Shown piece by piece: positions 35,691 through 47,854 of a DNA stretch of 64,000 nt. Positions within the stretch are counted from its first letter, which is position 1. Every line of letters begins with the position of its first letter. A program made the position numbers and the translations under genes. Location: assembly GCF_008831285.2 (NCBI RefSeq), contig NC_045144.1:1426001-1490000 (forward strand), in the 5' to 3' direction. The stretch is from Nymphaea colorata. Its lineage: Eukaryota; Streptophyta; Magnoliopsida; Nymphaeales; Nymphaeaceae. Under the pieces are notes generated by a model. It was not told the DNA's origin, made no database searches, and worked only from the letters and a program-made list of their open reading frames with translations.

Positions 35691-36629
35691 GGATTGAAGA
35701 CAAGGCGTGTTGAGCGCAGCTTTGCCAGCTCGAATTCGTCTCGACTCTTGTTTTGCCGATCAATTAACCGAAACTCAGCTTGATTGACAGTGATGGAACT
35801 TGAGCTCGACTCATCGAGCTCGTTTTCTGCAGAGGTGTGGCTTCTTCATGCTACAGAATGACAGCAGACTCGCGGAGGCCAGATGGGTGGAGAGATGTAG
35901 AGACCTCTAATGTTCTACAGCGAAGAGAAGGATAAAAATCAGATTGACAGATCAAGGGTTTCTAAAAGCTCAGAACCCTCGCTCACGTGAGGTTTCTGAG
36001 AGTTCTGAACCCTTGCTTGAGCAGTTGTGATACACCACAGCCTTCACTTGCTCTGATGTTGAGAACCCTTGAGCTCGAGCGAGGGATTTTGAGAAAGAGT
36101 GTGTGTGTGTGTAAGAGAGAGAGAGAGAGAGACATAAGAGGGCTAGCAGCGGCCCTAAGGGAAACTAACTCTCCTCAATGTGATTCTATTTCCACCAATG
36201 ATGCCTTCCAAGGCTTCCCTTAGTACAAGTTCGACAACAAGTTGGCCAGTGAAGGAGTATAAAGAGGACTTGCTCCTTCCAAGAAGGCTGCCTTTAGGAC
36301 TGTTCAACGAGTCGAGAACTCAACTCTTTTATTAAACAAGTTGAGTTAACAAGACAACTTGAACGGGTTGAGCTCGAGTTAAGTGGGCTCAGCTTGGTTA
36401 AACTTGGTTAAGCTCGATAAAAATATGTCTCAGGAAATTATAAAAAAAAAGTAGATTGCTCAAATGGTTGTGCACGTGCCTCTTTCTCTAATACATATTT
36501 TTTTAATGAAATGCTTGGCTTCTCTCAAGCCAATCTTGAGCTTGAGCTTAATCGAATCGAATCAAGCCAAGTTCGAGTTTCTTTCAAGACACTCGAGCCT
36601 TACTCAACTTGTTCATGAACAGACCTAAC
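35690..36629. mobile_element. MITE-like element of the GAGCTCGAG family (limits approximate)
   Basis: Both ends are rich in GAGCTCGACTCATCGAGCTCG-like words. The right end, read on the minus strand, begins TTAGGTCTGTTCATGAACAA, similar to the terminus of the element at 37217-37668. The middle contains short (GT)n and (GA)n runs near 36100 and unrecognised sequence. The left end was not fixed. Confidence 0.4.
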
Positions 36630-37216
36630 CACCCTTAGGCAGCCCGTGTGGCCAGTCATAATAGACAGACATTTCCTTAATAATTATTGACCGAAACTAA
36701 CTATGACGACCCTTCTTGAAAGCAAAAGAAACATGTTTTTATCCTAACTTCTAACCATGGAAATAATTTTTTTTTTCTCCAACCATGATTCATTCGGTTT
36801 TCCCTTTCAAACTAATCGCATCCCTCTTCAAAATAAAACCATTGAACTACATATGACTAAGAACTACATATGACTAAGAACACGGCAAACATGGTAGGAA
36901 AAGAGGGAGAATATGCAGCATCGGCGGTTTGAGAGCCTAAGTTTCCCGCAACACGTGGAGGAGATGCCGCGTTGGTTCACGATGAAGAAGAACGGGTAGA
37001 ACCCCTCCGTCTCCTCCGGAAATGGGTCCCAAAAATGCAAGGAGGAAGAGACTGGGGGAAGAAAAAACAAGCCGAGAGAGAGAGAGAGAGAGAGTTTATC
37101 AAAATGGGTTGGCAAAAATACGCTACCTGCTTTGAATAGGCGGATCCGATTCCCCAACTCAGCCAATTTTGAGGAACATTTGAACCAGACCCAACAAGGA
37201 CGTCGAGCCACATGTT

Positions 37217-37668
37217 GGGCTGCACAATGAGCTGAGCCAACTGAGGCTCGACTCGAACTCGCCCGAAAAAATTCGGCTCATGCTCGACTTATTTATAAAT
37301 GAGCCGAGTTTGAGCATACAAAAATACTAGAAACCATAAACGAGTTGAGTTAGAGTTTCACGAATTCAATTCGTTTATACTCGACTTGACTTGCAAATTG
37401 GTACCCTATATAATGTTGCCAAAATCGATTTCCTAAGTTACATGAGTTAAACAAGTTAACACATACACGAGTTAAATGAGTTAATGTTTATACGAGCCAA
37501 CGTTAAACAAGTTAACACCGAAGTGAGTTAAATGGGTTAAACGAGTCAAATTCAAGCTTGATTTTGTGTAGTCGAGTCGAGCTTGCTGTAAGGAGCACGA
37601 CGCGAGTTCGAGCAGAGCTCAACCTCGAGCAGTCCAAGCTCGGGCTCAACTTAGCTTATGTTCAGCCC
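37217..37668. mobile_element. MITE with ~20-bp terminal inverted repeats, GAGCTCGAG family
   Basis: The left end is GGGCTGCACAATGAGCTGAG; the right end on the opposite strand is GGGCTGAACATAAGCTAAG, with GAGCC following in both. The interior is full of ACTCG/CGAGT words. ACATGT occurs just outside each end (37210-37215 and 37674-37679). It could be the target duplication or part of a longer inverted repeat. It has no coding capacity. Confidence 0.6.
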
Positions 37669-38363
37669 TAGCAACATGTGGGCATGTATGAGCAATTACC
37701 CACACTGCCAGATAAAATTTTCATATTGATTAACCACAAAACTTCTAAAGGGTTGGAAATTTGCTGATCCCACTCGATGTCACCTGAAGCTATGAATCAT
37801 AGAGTGCTTGAGCCTATACTTTCCACATCTATAATTAGTTTAACTAGAGACAAAATCAAAAAGCTGATCCATGACGGAGAACAATCAATTAATATATTTA
37901 ACAATGAGAAACTCAAACGATCAGCAAACATCACCACTTGAAAAACTAGAAGAAACGCCTACAAGATTAAGGAGATCAATCGGACTGGAACCTAAATGCC
38001 ATACGTATTATATTACAGATCGTGTCATCTCGAAGAAAGTCGACGCAACTCCTTTGAAGAATGAGCCAAAAATGTCGAGAAATGAAAAATTAAAGTAAAA
38101 GATGAGACAAAGGCACTTGAGCAAAAAGAAGACATGGGAGCTCATAACAAAGCAGGCCAGCTATAGAACTCATTGCTCGTAATGAGTTCACAAAATTAAG
38201 AGAAAGACAAATAATGTAGAGTAAAAAAAAGTGGGGGACGAAGAAGAAAGCTACAAGACACGGTCAGGCTTGTCGCTTTTTTTATTTTAAGACAATAGTG
38301 AGCCGTCCATCTAGGAAGCCCACACTAGGCGGAGCGGGAAGGCTATATAGCGGTGGTTTGTCT
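37669..38363. other. Gap, no gene recognised
   Basis: No supported gene; a 75-codon frame at 37871-38098 matches nothing I know. Confidence 0.5.
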
Positions 38364-38600
38364 CACCGCTATATGTCACCTATCAAGGTGATATTTGTCA
38401 CCGCTATATGTTACCTATAGAGATGATTTTGATCACCGCTATATGTAACCTACAGCAGTGATTATTATCACCGCTATATCGCGGCTCACCGCCATATGCG
38501 CTATCACGGTGGTGATTGTTGTCACCGCTATAGTCACCTATCGCGGCGATTGTTGTCACCGCTATAGTTACATACAGTTCACCGGTATACGTCATCTATA
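38364..38600. repeat. 35-bp periodic array of CACCGCTATA units
   Basis: The word CACCGCTATATG or a close variant starts at 38364, 38399, 38434 and 38469, exactly 35 bp apart. Less regular copies start at 38487, 38523, 38557 and 38580. Inside many units GGTGAT or GGCGAT mirrors part of the word, so each unit can fold. It lies directly beside block C, as the diverged version at 26380-26590 lies beside block B. It resembles subterminal repeats of plant CACTA-type transposons. Confidence 0.8.
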
Positions 38601-38602
38601 GC

Positions 38603-41577
38603 GAATGCCTCTTGCGCGCCCATTTCACTTGGCGCCTCTCTTTTTCTAGAATTTAACTAATGCTGGATAAAATCGGCCCATATTCGATTGATCAGTACGT
38701 TGAATTAAACTGTGGAATTTACTAGATGGTTAAAATGGTAGAATTGTTGAACCTGTATGAAATAGATACTCCCAAAATATATTATTTAAATTTAAGAAAG
38801 ATATGCTTTTCCACCATTCTCATACTTAAGAGGTAATAAATGCTTCATAATTTTCATTATAAAAGTTAATAAATTTTAAGATAATCGGTGTCATGGGTTT
38901 AACTACTATTCCAGGCCCATTCAAATGTCAACGAATGTATTTATGGGAACACTTTTGGAAAAGGACATTTGCAAGGAAAATAACTCTCGGTGTAACAAAC
39001 AACACAAGCAAAAAAAAGAAATAATTCTTGATCACACTTTCTCAATAAACCTAAAAATTAGAATTCCATGCAATCAACAAGGATTACTTGCTTCTATTTT
39101 TTGCAAATCTCATGTATTAGGAAATCTCGGTGAAAACGCACATCCTACATTCACCATATTTTCATGACATTTTCACGATTTTTTTTATGAACTTTTTACT
39201 TTTTTATTAGTTTATCATTTATTTTATCATTTTCTATATTTTTGCATTTTTTATTTTTAAAAATTTCCAAGATTTTTCTGTAAATTTTCCTAGAAAATTT
39301 TGATTAAAAACCTAAAAAACATGCCTATATTTCCGACATTGATATATGTGACCAATGTGCAAGAAAAATTTGACAATATAATAGTTATACTTCAATGAGG
39401 TGAGGGTTGTCATGGCAATCAAATCATGTTGATATCATGAAACCATGGAGCTGCCGTCATGCCTAGAAAGAAAAAGAAAATTGTAAGTATATTTAACCAA
39501 TATGAATGAGAGAGAGAGAGATTGAGAGAGAACAAATCCTGAAAATTGAACCAGAGCAGGGATGCCTCCTGAACATTAGCGGCCGACGAAGGTATGCTTG
39601 AACAATGAATGAACTAACGAATTCTTTCCCTACTGTGAAAAGACGTTACCTCCTGAAAAACTGCAACAGAAAAAAATAGAATGAACTTTTATCACAAATA
39701 ATTATCTAATGAAACCAAGGTTCATCTCCATTAGCAAATTCATAAGCTCACAACCAAATGTCAAGTAGCATGATCTATCAAGAAAGGGTAATTTCAAATG
39801 GAAATAAGTCATTGTTCAAGAAGACACTACCCCACTACACAATCCAGAATTATGTATTTAAAATCAAGACCATATCCAATGGCTTATATAACAAGAAACT
39901 AACTTAAGGTAAAGTCATGGTAAAATCTATATTACATCCAATTCCTTGTATAACAAGAAACTGACTTGAGCTGCACACAGAAAATCATGGTAACAATATC
40001 GTCTAGATTTGCTAATGACCAACAAAGTGGTTGCAAATACTCAATTTTGGGTTCTTCAAGACCTAAATGACTAACTCAGCAAAAAATAGTTTCACATAAC
40101 CAAGTCCCCGATGAAAGAGAAAGAACTGTACAAAACAGTACAAAAGTTCACTTGAAAAAGTGAGGACATTCATTGGAACTTTCTTGACGTTCACAAAATT
40201 TCTCTTCTACAAATTCCACAAGACAGAGAGTTGACTGACTTGACTACAAAACTCATGTATGTCTAATTGTATTTGTCCTCATCCAGGAACCGCCTTCGGC
40301 CATCGTGAACTTTGCATTCACAAACATCCTTAAGTGATCTTATTCTTCAGGCACCATATGATTTGTCTCAAAAGACCAATTTGTTTCATGAATGTTTTTG
40401 CTATTAGCACATTAAAGATGGTTATCACCAATATGAACTAATTCCCAAATAGATACACTAACATGCATATAAAGGCAGAAACATAAACAAAACTCCTTCA
40501 AGAAAAAATTGTTTACATCAAGTACAAAACAACAGCCCATCTACTTCCATTCTTTCAAAGCCAATTGCCTTTCTAATTGACTCGCCAGAAACCACATGCT
40601 CCAGTGCATTCACAGCTACAAATTGCAATGGCTCACCTCAATAAAACTCAGCCAAGTCACCCCTTCGGATACTTAATGCTCTCAAGAATGCCATGACTTT
40701 GACAGATGTTTTAAAAGATAGATATGCACTTGGTCTGCAAAAAAAATATATAGACTACTGAAGTGATGCCTATAAAATGAGAGATAACTCAAACAGTAAA
40801 CAAAAGAAAAGGTAATAATCATCATCACAACGCCATTAACAGCGCGTCAGTTACGGTCTAAAACCCATGTAAGTTTGCAAAAGCGTACCTGAGGTACAAG
40901 ACCACCAACTAGGGCTGTAAGATTTGCACTCGCTTCAGTTAAAAAAAAATTGCAAGCATGCAGCCGTTATACCTTTTCATAAAAATTAAAAGATAAAATA
41001 ATAAGCATAATAAGATGCATATTATCCAGCAATAAAAACAAGCTAAAGAATTCAATTCAATTAGAATGTTTTCCTACATTCCTGCAGTGGACTGCTTAGT
41101 GCAAGTTGGGCGCCATAGTATACAACTCTTGCATATTCCATCAAAGTAAAACCTTATGTGCAAAAAGCAAATAGGAGAACATTGGGGAAAATAACTTTTT
41201 GTAATATCTTTAAAGGTGCATAAAATAGAAATAAAAAGCTAAAAAGTATAAAAATATATGAATGATAAAGAAGCATAAAACCATATTAATACAAAGAAAA
41301 AAAAGAAAATTATTTCTGAATGAAGAGTGATCACCTGATCGTGATCGTTTTTCTCACTTTTTTGTAACAACTGATTGCTTGTTGATCTATTCTTTGAATT
41401 TTCTGTTCATTACATATTTTTGTTTTGCATCTTTTTTTTGTGTTGTTTGTAGGTTTTTTTATGGGATTACACTTCTGAAGTATTAACGTTTATTTTTTCA
41501 TTTTACCATGTTTGAGAATTTAAAAATTTACCATACTAGCAAAACCACAATTTCCAAAATCATCGTAATTGTACCAT
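38603..41577. repeat. Repeat block C, part before the hAT insertion
   Basis: 38603-39319 matches block B; 39357-41577 matches block A almost base for base. It carries the same minus-strand exon-like segments as block A: AGANLTALVGGLVPQ with its CAG|GTACGC border lies near 40890, and the GAG|GTGAGC border near 40640. About 60 bp (39320-39380) is absent from B. Confidence 0.88.
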
Positions 41578-44500
41578 CAGTGTTGTACATATCGTACGAT
41601 ACGAGCCCGTATCGTACGATATGTACCGTATCGTTTTAAAATTACGGTACGATACACCCCTGTATCGTAAATAGGGGGTGTATCGTTCTTGTATCGCACG
41701 TATCGTGCGATACAGGGACCGTATCGTACGATACGGGGCGATACACCCCTTATCGTATGATACATGATGATTTCGCAAAAGGGGGCCCAAGACCTACTTA
41801 TTCGACTTCTTTTTTAAAGGGTTGATTTGTGCGTGGGTGGTTGATTTTCGTTGGGAGGAAAGGGGTTTTCTTGATTTCTTCTCTATAAGGTATCAAATCT
41901 CTTATTTTTACCATATATTCACATATTTTTACCGTAGATTGAAAGATTTTGATTGTTTTTCATTAAATTTACCGTGGGATTTCGTTTTTTACTTTTTTTT
42001 GTGAAGATATGGATCCCACATGGCAATGGTGCGAAAGGGTGAAGGAGAATAACCGGTTAAAACTCAAATGCAACTTTTGAGAGAATACATTTTCAGGAGG
42101 GATTATTAGAATGAAACACCATTTGGGAGGGACCTCCAAAGACGTGGCTCAATGTGTTGGAAAACCAAACAAACCTTTGCCTCCATTTGTGCGTTAACAA
42201 TGTTTAGATATGCTTAATTTTTTACGTCAAAAGAAGATACAAAAAGAAATGGAAGAGGCAGATGTAGGCTATAATGAGCCTTGGAAAGTTGAAGAAAAGA
42301 GGAAGAAACTTATGAAAATGTTGATGATGATGAAGATGATAGCAATCTAAAAACAGATTTGGAGAGCTCAAGAGGTAGAGGGAAAGGAATCATGTATGAA
42401 AGAGGTCGATCTGACATAACGGGAAGGAAGAGAAGAGGCACACCAGATATTAGGGCCAGACATGGTATGCGACCACCTAGTGGTAGAGTTCCTACTGGTA
42501 GGTCTAGTGTAGATTCTATTAAGAGATTTTTCCCTTCATATACTAGCTCAGGTGGTCAGCCGCAGATTCGTGCTGCTATGACATCTAAAGATATGTTACT
42601 TCATGCACAAAGGATGTTTCAGTTCCAAGTCAGGGCAGATGCAATTGCTTCTATTGGCCCCGGATTCAAAATGTCATCATATCATCAGTTGATGAGCAAA
42701 ATTCTGCAGGATACAGTGAAAGAAGTGTTTGAACATTGCGATAAGTTGAAATTATGTTGGAAGGAAACATGTTGCTCCATTATGTCAGATGGATGGACTG
42801 ATACAAGGTCAAGAACACTTGTAAATTTTCTTGTTTATTGCCCTAAAGTTACAATGTTCTTGAAATCTGTTGATTTGTCTGATGTTCCTAAAACTGCTGA
42901 GATTTTGTTTAATGTTTTTTATAATGTCGTACAAGAAGTTGGACCTAAAAACATTGTACAGTTTATTACAGACAATGCTGCAAATTATAGAGCTGCAAGG
43001 GATATGTTATTTCAAAAGTATAGAACATTTTATTGGAGTCCATGTGCCACTCATTGTGTTAATCTAATGTTTGAAGATCTTAATGAGATGCATGATATGA
43101 AATCAGTTGTTGACCAATGCCAAAAGGTAACAAAATTTATCTATAATCATGCATATGTATTGAGTTTGATGAGCAAATTTACAAAAAGAGATGAATTAAT
43201 ACGACCTGTACAAACTACATTTGTCACAAATGTATTGACTGTGCAGAGTGTGGTGAAACAAAGAACTCCTTTGAGTCAGATGTTCGCTAGTGAAGAATGA
43301 GCTGCATATCCACATGCTCATAAAAGAAATGCTTCTTTAGTTGTGGATATTATATTTAATAACGAATTTTGGGAATCATGTTTGAAGCTATTGAAGGTCT
43401 GTGTTCCATTAGTTAAAGTTCTCAGGTTAGCTGACAACAAGGATAAACCTTCCATAGGGTACTTATACGAGGCTATGGATAAAGCAAAAGAGGCAATTCG
43501 AGACAACTTGAAAGGAAAAAAAAAGTTATATATGCCCATATGGAAGATTATAGATAAAAAGTGGACTGGACAGCTTCATGAACCTCTTCATGCAACAGCT
43601 TACTATCTAAATCCTGCAATTAGATTTTCTCCTACATTTAAGAATGACAGAGAAGTCATGCATTGTTTGTTGAATTGTATGAAAATGTTAGTGATAGATT
43701 CTAGAGAACAAGATGCTGTGCACAATGAGTTGGATCTATATGATCCTTGTTTTCGGGACATGGGAGAAGATGGCGCTGTTCGAGCCAGGACAACCATTCG
43801 TCCAGGTAAATACATAAAAATTTTTAATTTAGTTTGCATTTGTTACATTTGATTCTTTTAGAACTTTCACATTGATTTGTTATATGTTCGTTTAGATTTG
43901 TGGTGGAATAGGTTTGGGATTGGTTGTCCAAACCTAGCACATTTTGCAATCAAAGTCCTCAGCCAGACATGCAGTACTAGTGGATGCGAAAGGAACTGGA
44001 GTGTATTCCAACATATCCATAGCAAAAAAAGGAATAGGTTCGAACATAAAAGGTTGAATGACCTTGTCTTTGTTTGATATAATATGAGGTTGAGACAAAG
44101 GTAATAATAATATAGCTTTATATTTACATTTTTTGTACAATATATTTATATGTAATTATATATTAACAAGTTTTCTCTTATTTAACGTAGAGAATTACAA
44201 AAAATATCAACAGGGAAGCACACATTTCAGTTCGATCCTATCAGTTTGAAAAACTTTGATGATCTAGAGTCATGGATTGAGGAAGAACCAGCTACAGTAT
44301 TTGATGATAAAGATCTTCAATGCTTCAACCTTGAAGCTGAAGTAATAGAACCGATTTGTTTATGAAGGAAATTCTGCTGGTGGTGAATATGTTGGTGAGG
44401 ATCTTCAAATTCTTAACAATGAAGATAAAAAAGAAGATGGAGATGAAGATTATGAATCAAAAATGACAAAATGAGAGTCAAGTCAAGAGTGCTTTCATTT

Positions 44501-44865
44501 TATATGTATCGAACGACTTTTGAATGTGAATCTATGGTTGTTGAATGTTTTCACTTTCTGGCTTATGCTTTGTAGAATTATATTGTTATAATGTTATGAA
44601 TTTTGATGTCTATGAATGATGAACTCTTAATTTTATAGCAATAATAAGTCTATCATTATCTAAAACATGTTTCCTATGAAGAACTTATTGTTTTTTATTT
44701 TTACTGATTTTTTTATGAATTTTTTCGACTTTTTTTCAATTTTTCCTGATTTATTATATTTTTTTTTTAAAATACGATACAATTACGATACGATACGATC
44801 TTTAACGATACGGCGTATCTTAAAGCCCGACCGATACGGCTTACGATACGCTTTTTACAACATTA
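41578..44865 (+). mobile_element. hAT transposon, full length
   Basis: The left terminus is CAGTGTTGTACATATCG; the right terminus, read on the minus strand, is TAATGTTGTAAAAAGCGTATCG, giving imperfect inverted repeats around xAxTGTTGTA. The flanking 8-mers are TGTACCAT (41570-41577) and GGTACCGT (44866-44873), matching at 6 of 8, consistent with an old hAT target duplication. Subterminal palindromes of the ATCGTACGAT type crowd the left 190 bp; similar words occur at 44773-44850. It encodes a broken transposase. Confidence 0.88.
42009..44474 (+). pseudogene. hAT transposase (BED, DUF659, dimerisation domain), broken
   Basis: ATG 42009 starts the BED finger, but TGA at 42078-42080 replaces the second Cys codon (TGT in copy A). 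42359-43300 is the DUF659 core, ending in TGA where a Trp codon is expected. 43343-43805 continues with FNNEFWESCLKLLKVCVPLV and LHATAYYLNPAIRFSPTFKN. An intron with GTAAAT...TTTAG borders fits 43806-43903. Then comes the hAT dimerisation block (TCSTSGCERNWSVFQHIHSK) to a TGA at about 44076. A second intron fits about 44101-44190, and the last exon carries an acidic tail (FDPISLKNFDDLESWIEEE) with one more frame change before 44474. Family and domains are certain; no active protein is possible. Confidence 0.88.
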
Positions 44866-44873
44866 GGTACCGT

Positions 44874-46635
44874 AGGCACATCCATGTGACATAGATACTC
44901 TTCATAGGCCCACAATAGGTGTGTTTCATGGTGATCCAGAGAAAGATTAACAAAGTTAATTAGAACACTGCAAGACAAAAAATAAAAATAAAATATGTAG
45001 TATATTACTAATTAGTAAACTTTCTAGGGATGTAGACGGTTTAGATTTAGGTTGGATCTAGCACTAGCTGAGGGCAACTTAAAGTCTCAATCAGCTTCTA
45101 TGTAATTAAATTTGGATTCAAATTCTTAAAAATACAAATTTGGATGTAACTAGCAAACGATATCAACCATGCCACAGTGGTACATGGGTTATGCCCACTT
45201 ACCAAGACCAGTACAGCGGTACGCCAATACTGGTGCAGTGGTATGGCAAGCAATGGTAAGTTTAGATCAGTTCTGGGTCAGAACTGAGCCAAACCATATT
45301 TTTTTAATTTTCCTTACATTGTAACCATATTTTTGTTAGTTTATTTATGTTTTATGAGATTATATGTAGAAATTATAAAAGGAACTAATAAAAATTATCT
45401 TATTGATGTGATGTATATGTACACACACTCTTTTTTTGGTTGTACTTTTGTACTAAGATTTCTAAAATTGCCATACTTGCTTCCCCATACCTAGACCCGA
45501 ACACATACCCGTACCTATGTGACATAAGATCTAACATTTATATGTAACCAGGTCGGATCTTTATTTGAACCCAATTGGATATCACTGAAATTCTAATAAA
45601 TCCAAATCTGCTTAGGAGATTGATCTAGAATTCTTTGAATCCAAATAAATGGCTCCAAAATCAGATCAGTGATTAGATATGTCCCATATTCCCAACCGTT
45701 AATATACCATGTTTCATCGAGATTCATCTATTTGGTTGCACCCTTTGCATGTATGAAGCTGAATCATGTCACAGTAATATGTAACGGGCATCAACTATCA
45801 ACCTTCCAACTAACTAATTCTCTCTCTTTCTCTCTCTAACAGCGTGTATACATACAAGGGTGGGAAAAAACACACGTGGGCACATGTAGACACAAATGTG
45901 CATGCAGGCACAGGCACATAGACAGAGACAAGAAAGTACAAAGGTACTTGGGCATAGTAAACAACTTGCAGTTACATTAAGAAAAAGTAGGGTCCAAACA
46001 CTACCTGTGGCGACACCACTGCCGTAGTACATAATTACCCTGAGTGCCGTTGACAGCAATAAGGTTTTCTTGGTATGTTATGTTCCCATACCAAGCACAC
46101 CTGCTATGACTGGAACATGCAAATGGAAAATATAGCCAGTGAATAAAATGTACAAAAGCTTTACACTCTACATGAAAGAATGTCATAACCATTTGCATAC
46201 ACTGCAGAGTTATGTTGCAACAAAAACATAGACAAAATAGACGATTCAAGGGAAGCATCAAAAAGAGCAAACAAGTCTAGAAGAATCATAAATTCAGCCT
46301 CACTAGCACATCTGCATACCAATAATACTCTAATGAGGCTGTTCAAAAGTAGGAACCCAACCAACAGGCTAATAAAAAAACATTGAGGCAAGCAGATAAA
46401 GTCCATTTCTCAAAAGCCATTGATCAGAATCATGATTTTTGGTTGGTGAGTAAAGGGTAACGCAATGGAGCCAATAAATATCCATCCACTAATAAATTCC
46501 AATGTTAATGTAGTACATGAAAGTAGAAACATATGGCTTCCAAGGAACATAATTTTTTTTTTGGTACATTATCATAGAAATATTAAATTAAATGTTCCTT
46601 GTAGGTTATTTTCTTAGTCTTTGAATGCTTCCTTG
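44874..46635. other. Gap, repeat-derived sequence
   Basis: About 45025-45680 contains sequence starting AGGGATGTAGACGG and repeated words for 'TTGGAT'-rich DNA, like the GATGTCAAT-type repeats near 32000 and 61650. A (CT)n-like run lies near 45820. 46110-46000 on the minus strand is exon-like (see the candidate gene entry). Confidence 0.4.
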
Positions 46636-46806
46636 CACTGGCAGAGCCACATGGTTGCTGTGTGGGCAGTTCCCACAACAGCCGCACAAATTTAGTTTAT
46701 TATTGTGTCATTTGATATATTTGATTGTTATACATACAAGTTCTCCAAACAAATTAAAAATATTGAATGAATGCCCGCACCAAAGAAACTTCTGGCTCCG
46801 CTAGTG
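46636..46806. mobile_element. MITE, hAT-like, 171 bp
   Basis: The termini are CACTGGCAGAGCCACATGG and, on the other strand, CACTAGCGGAGCCAGAAG. The flanking 8-mers CTTCCTTG (46628-46635) and CTTGCTTG (46807-46814) match at 7 of 8. The size and an 8-bp duplication fit a non-autonomous hAT element. It contains a GTGTGGGCAGTTCCCACA inner hairpin. Confidence 0.7.
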
Positions 46807-47143
46807 CTTGCTTGGGTTGCCAAGTTGCTCAGTTTCATCGCGCACATGGAAAGGCCATGAATAATGTTCCTAGGCAGAAGTAGTGATTGATAAACAAAAG
46901 TACAAAATTAAGATTTTGCCAGATGCGATAACTCTATGAGGTAGTGTGGTACTTGAATCATTTGAACTTGTTTGGTGTCTTCTTGTTAAACAAGACAAGA
47001 CCCAATGTCAAACATAACAAAACGAGATAACGCAGAATCTGGGAAAAGGTAGACAAGTGTTTGGTGCCAATAACTCAAATATGGAGTAACCTGTGCTTAA
47101 AAATATAGTAAATAAAATTTGCAACTATTAGCATGCCTACAGG

Positions 47144-47854
47144 CAATGCTATCCGTATCGTACGATACGGACGCGTATCGTAAGATACGTATCGTATAGG
47201 TCGAAGAAACCTATACGATACATGTTTGATAAGCGTACGGGGGCCGTATCACACGATACGTGCGATACACCCCTGTATCGTACGATACGGGTTAAAACAC
47301 ATTTTTTTTTTTTTGAAAGTTTAAACACTCCTCTCTCTCTCTCTCTTCTTATATTTAAAGACTCCAAGAGAGATTTTGCTCATTTTCATAAAAAATAACG
47401 GAGGATTCATTGATTTGAGAGATATTATCATTGAATCATGAAAGATGATAACTATATGTTTTAAACTGTGATGTAATCTAAGTCCTAAAACCCCAAGTCT
47501 TAAGGCTCTAAGTCCTAAGATTCTATAAAATTTTCAAGTTCAAAATTGTGATGGATGCTCATTATGTTATTTTGTATATCTAATTTCTTATTTTTGAATG
47601 TGTTGTTGATATACATGAATGTTTCTTATGTATGATGATTTTTTTAATATTTGAATACCTTTTTCTTGATTTCTATTTTTTTGTTCATTTTTTCAGACTT
47701 TTAATGATTTTTCTCTATTTTTTCTATTTTTAAATATTTTTTAAAATTAAAAAATTAATTTTACGATACGCTACGCTACGTTTGCGATACGTTACGCTAT
47801 GGCATATAGGTCGGCCCGACCATTACACGATAAGCTACGCCTTTTATAACATTG
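47144..47854. mobile_element. Non-autonomous hAT element, 711 bp, with perfect 8-bp target duplication
   Basis: CCTACAGG occurs immediately on both sides (47136-47143 and 47855-47862). The ends are CAATGCTATCCGTATCG and, on the other strand, CAATGTTATAAAAGG. The left end is packed with TATCGTACGATACGG palindromes and the right end with GATACGCTACGC words, as in the hAT at 41578-44865, so it is probably a deletion relative of that family. It contains no transposase. Confidence 0.88.

Noticed and set aside
36864-37240. Two overlapping minus-strand frames of 87-115 codons
   Set aside because: They run through a (CT)n tract into a MITE and show no known domain.
38364-38600. CRISPR-like regular repeats
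   Set aside because: Plant DNA, units are contiguous and imperfect without unique spacers; subterminal transposon repeats explain them better.
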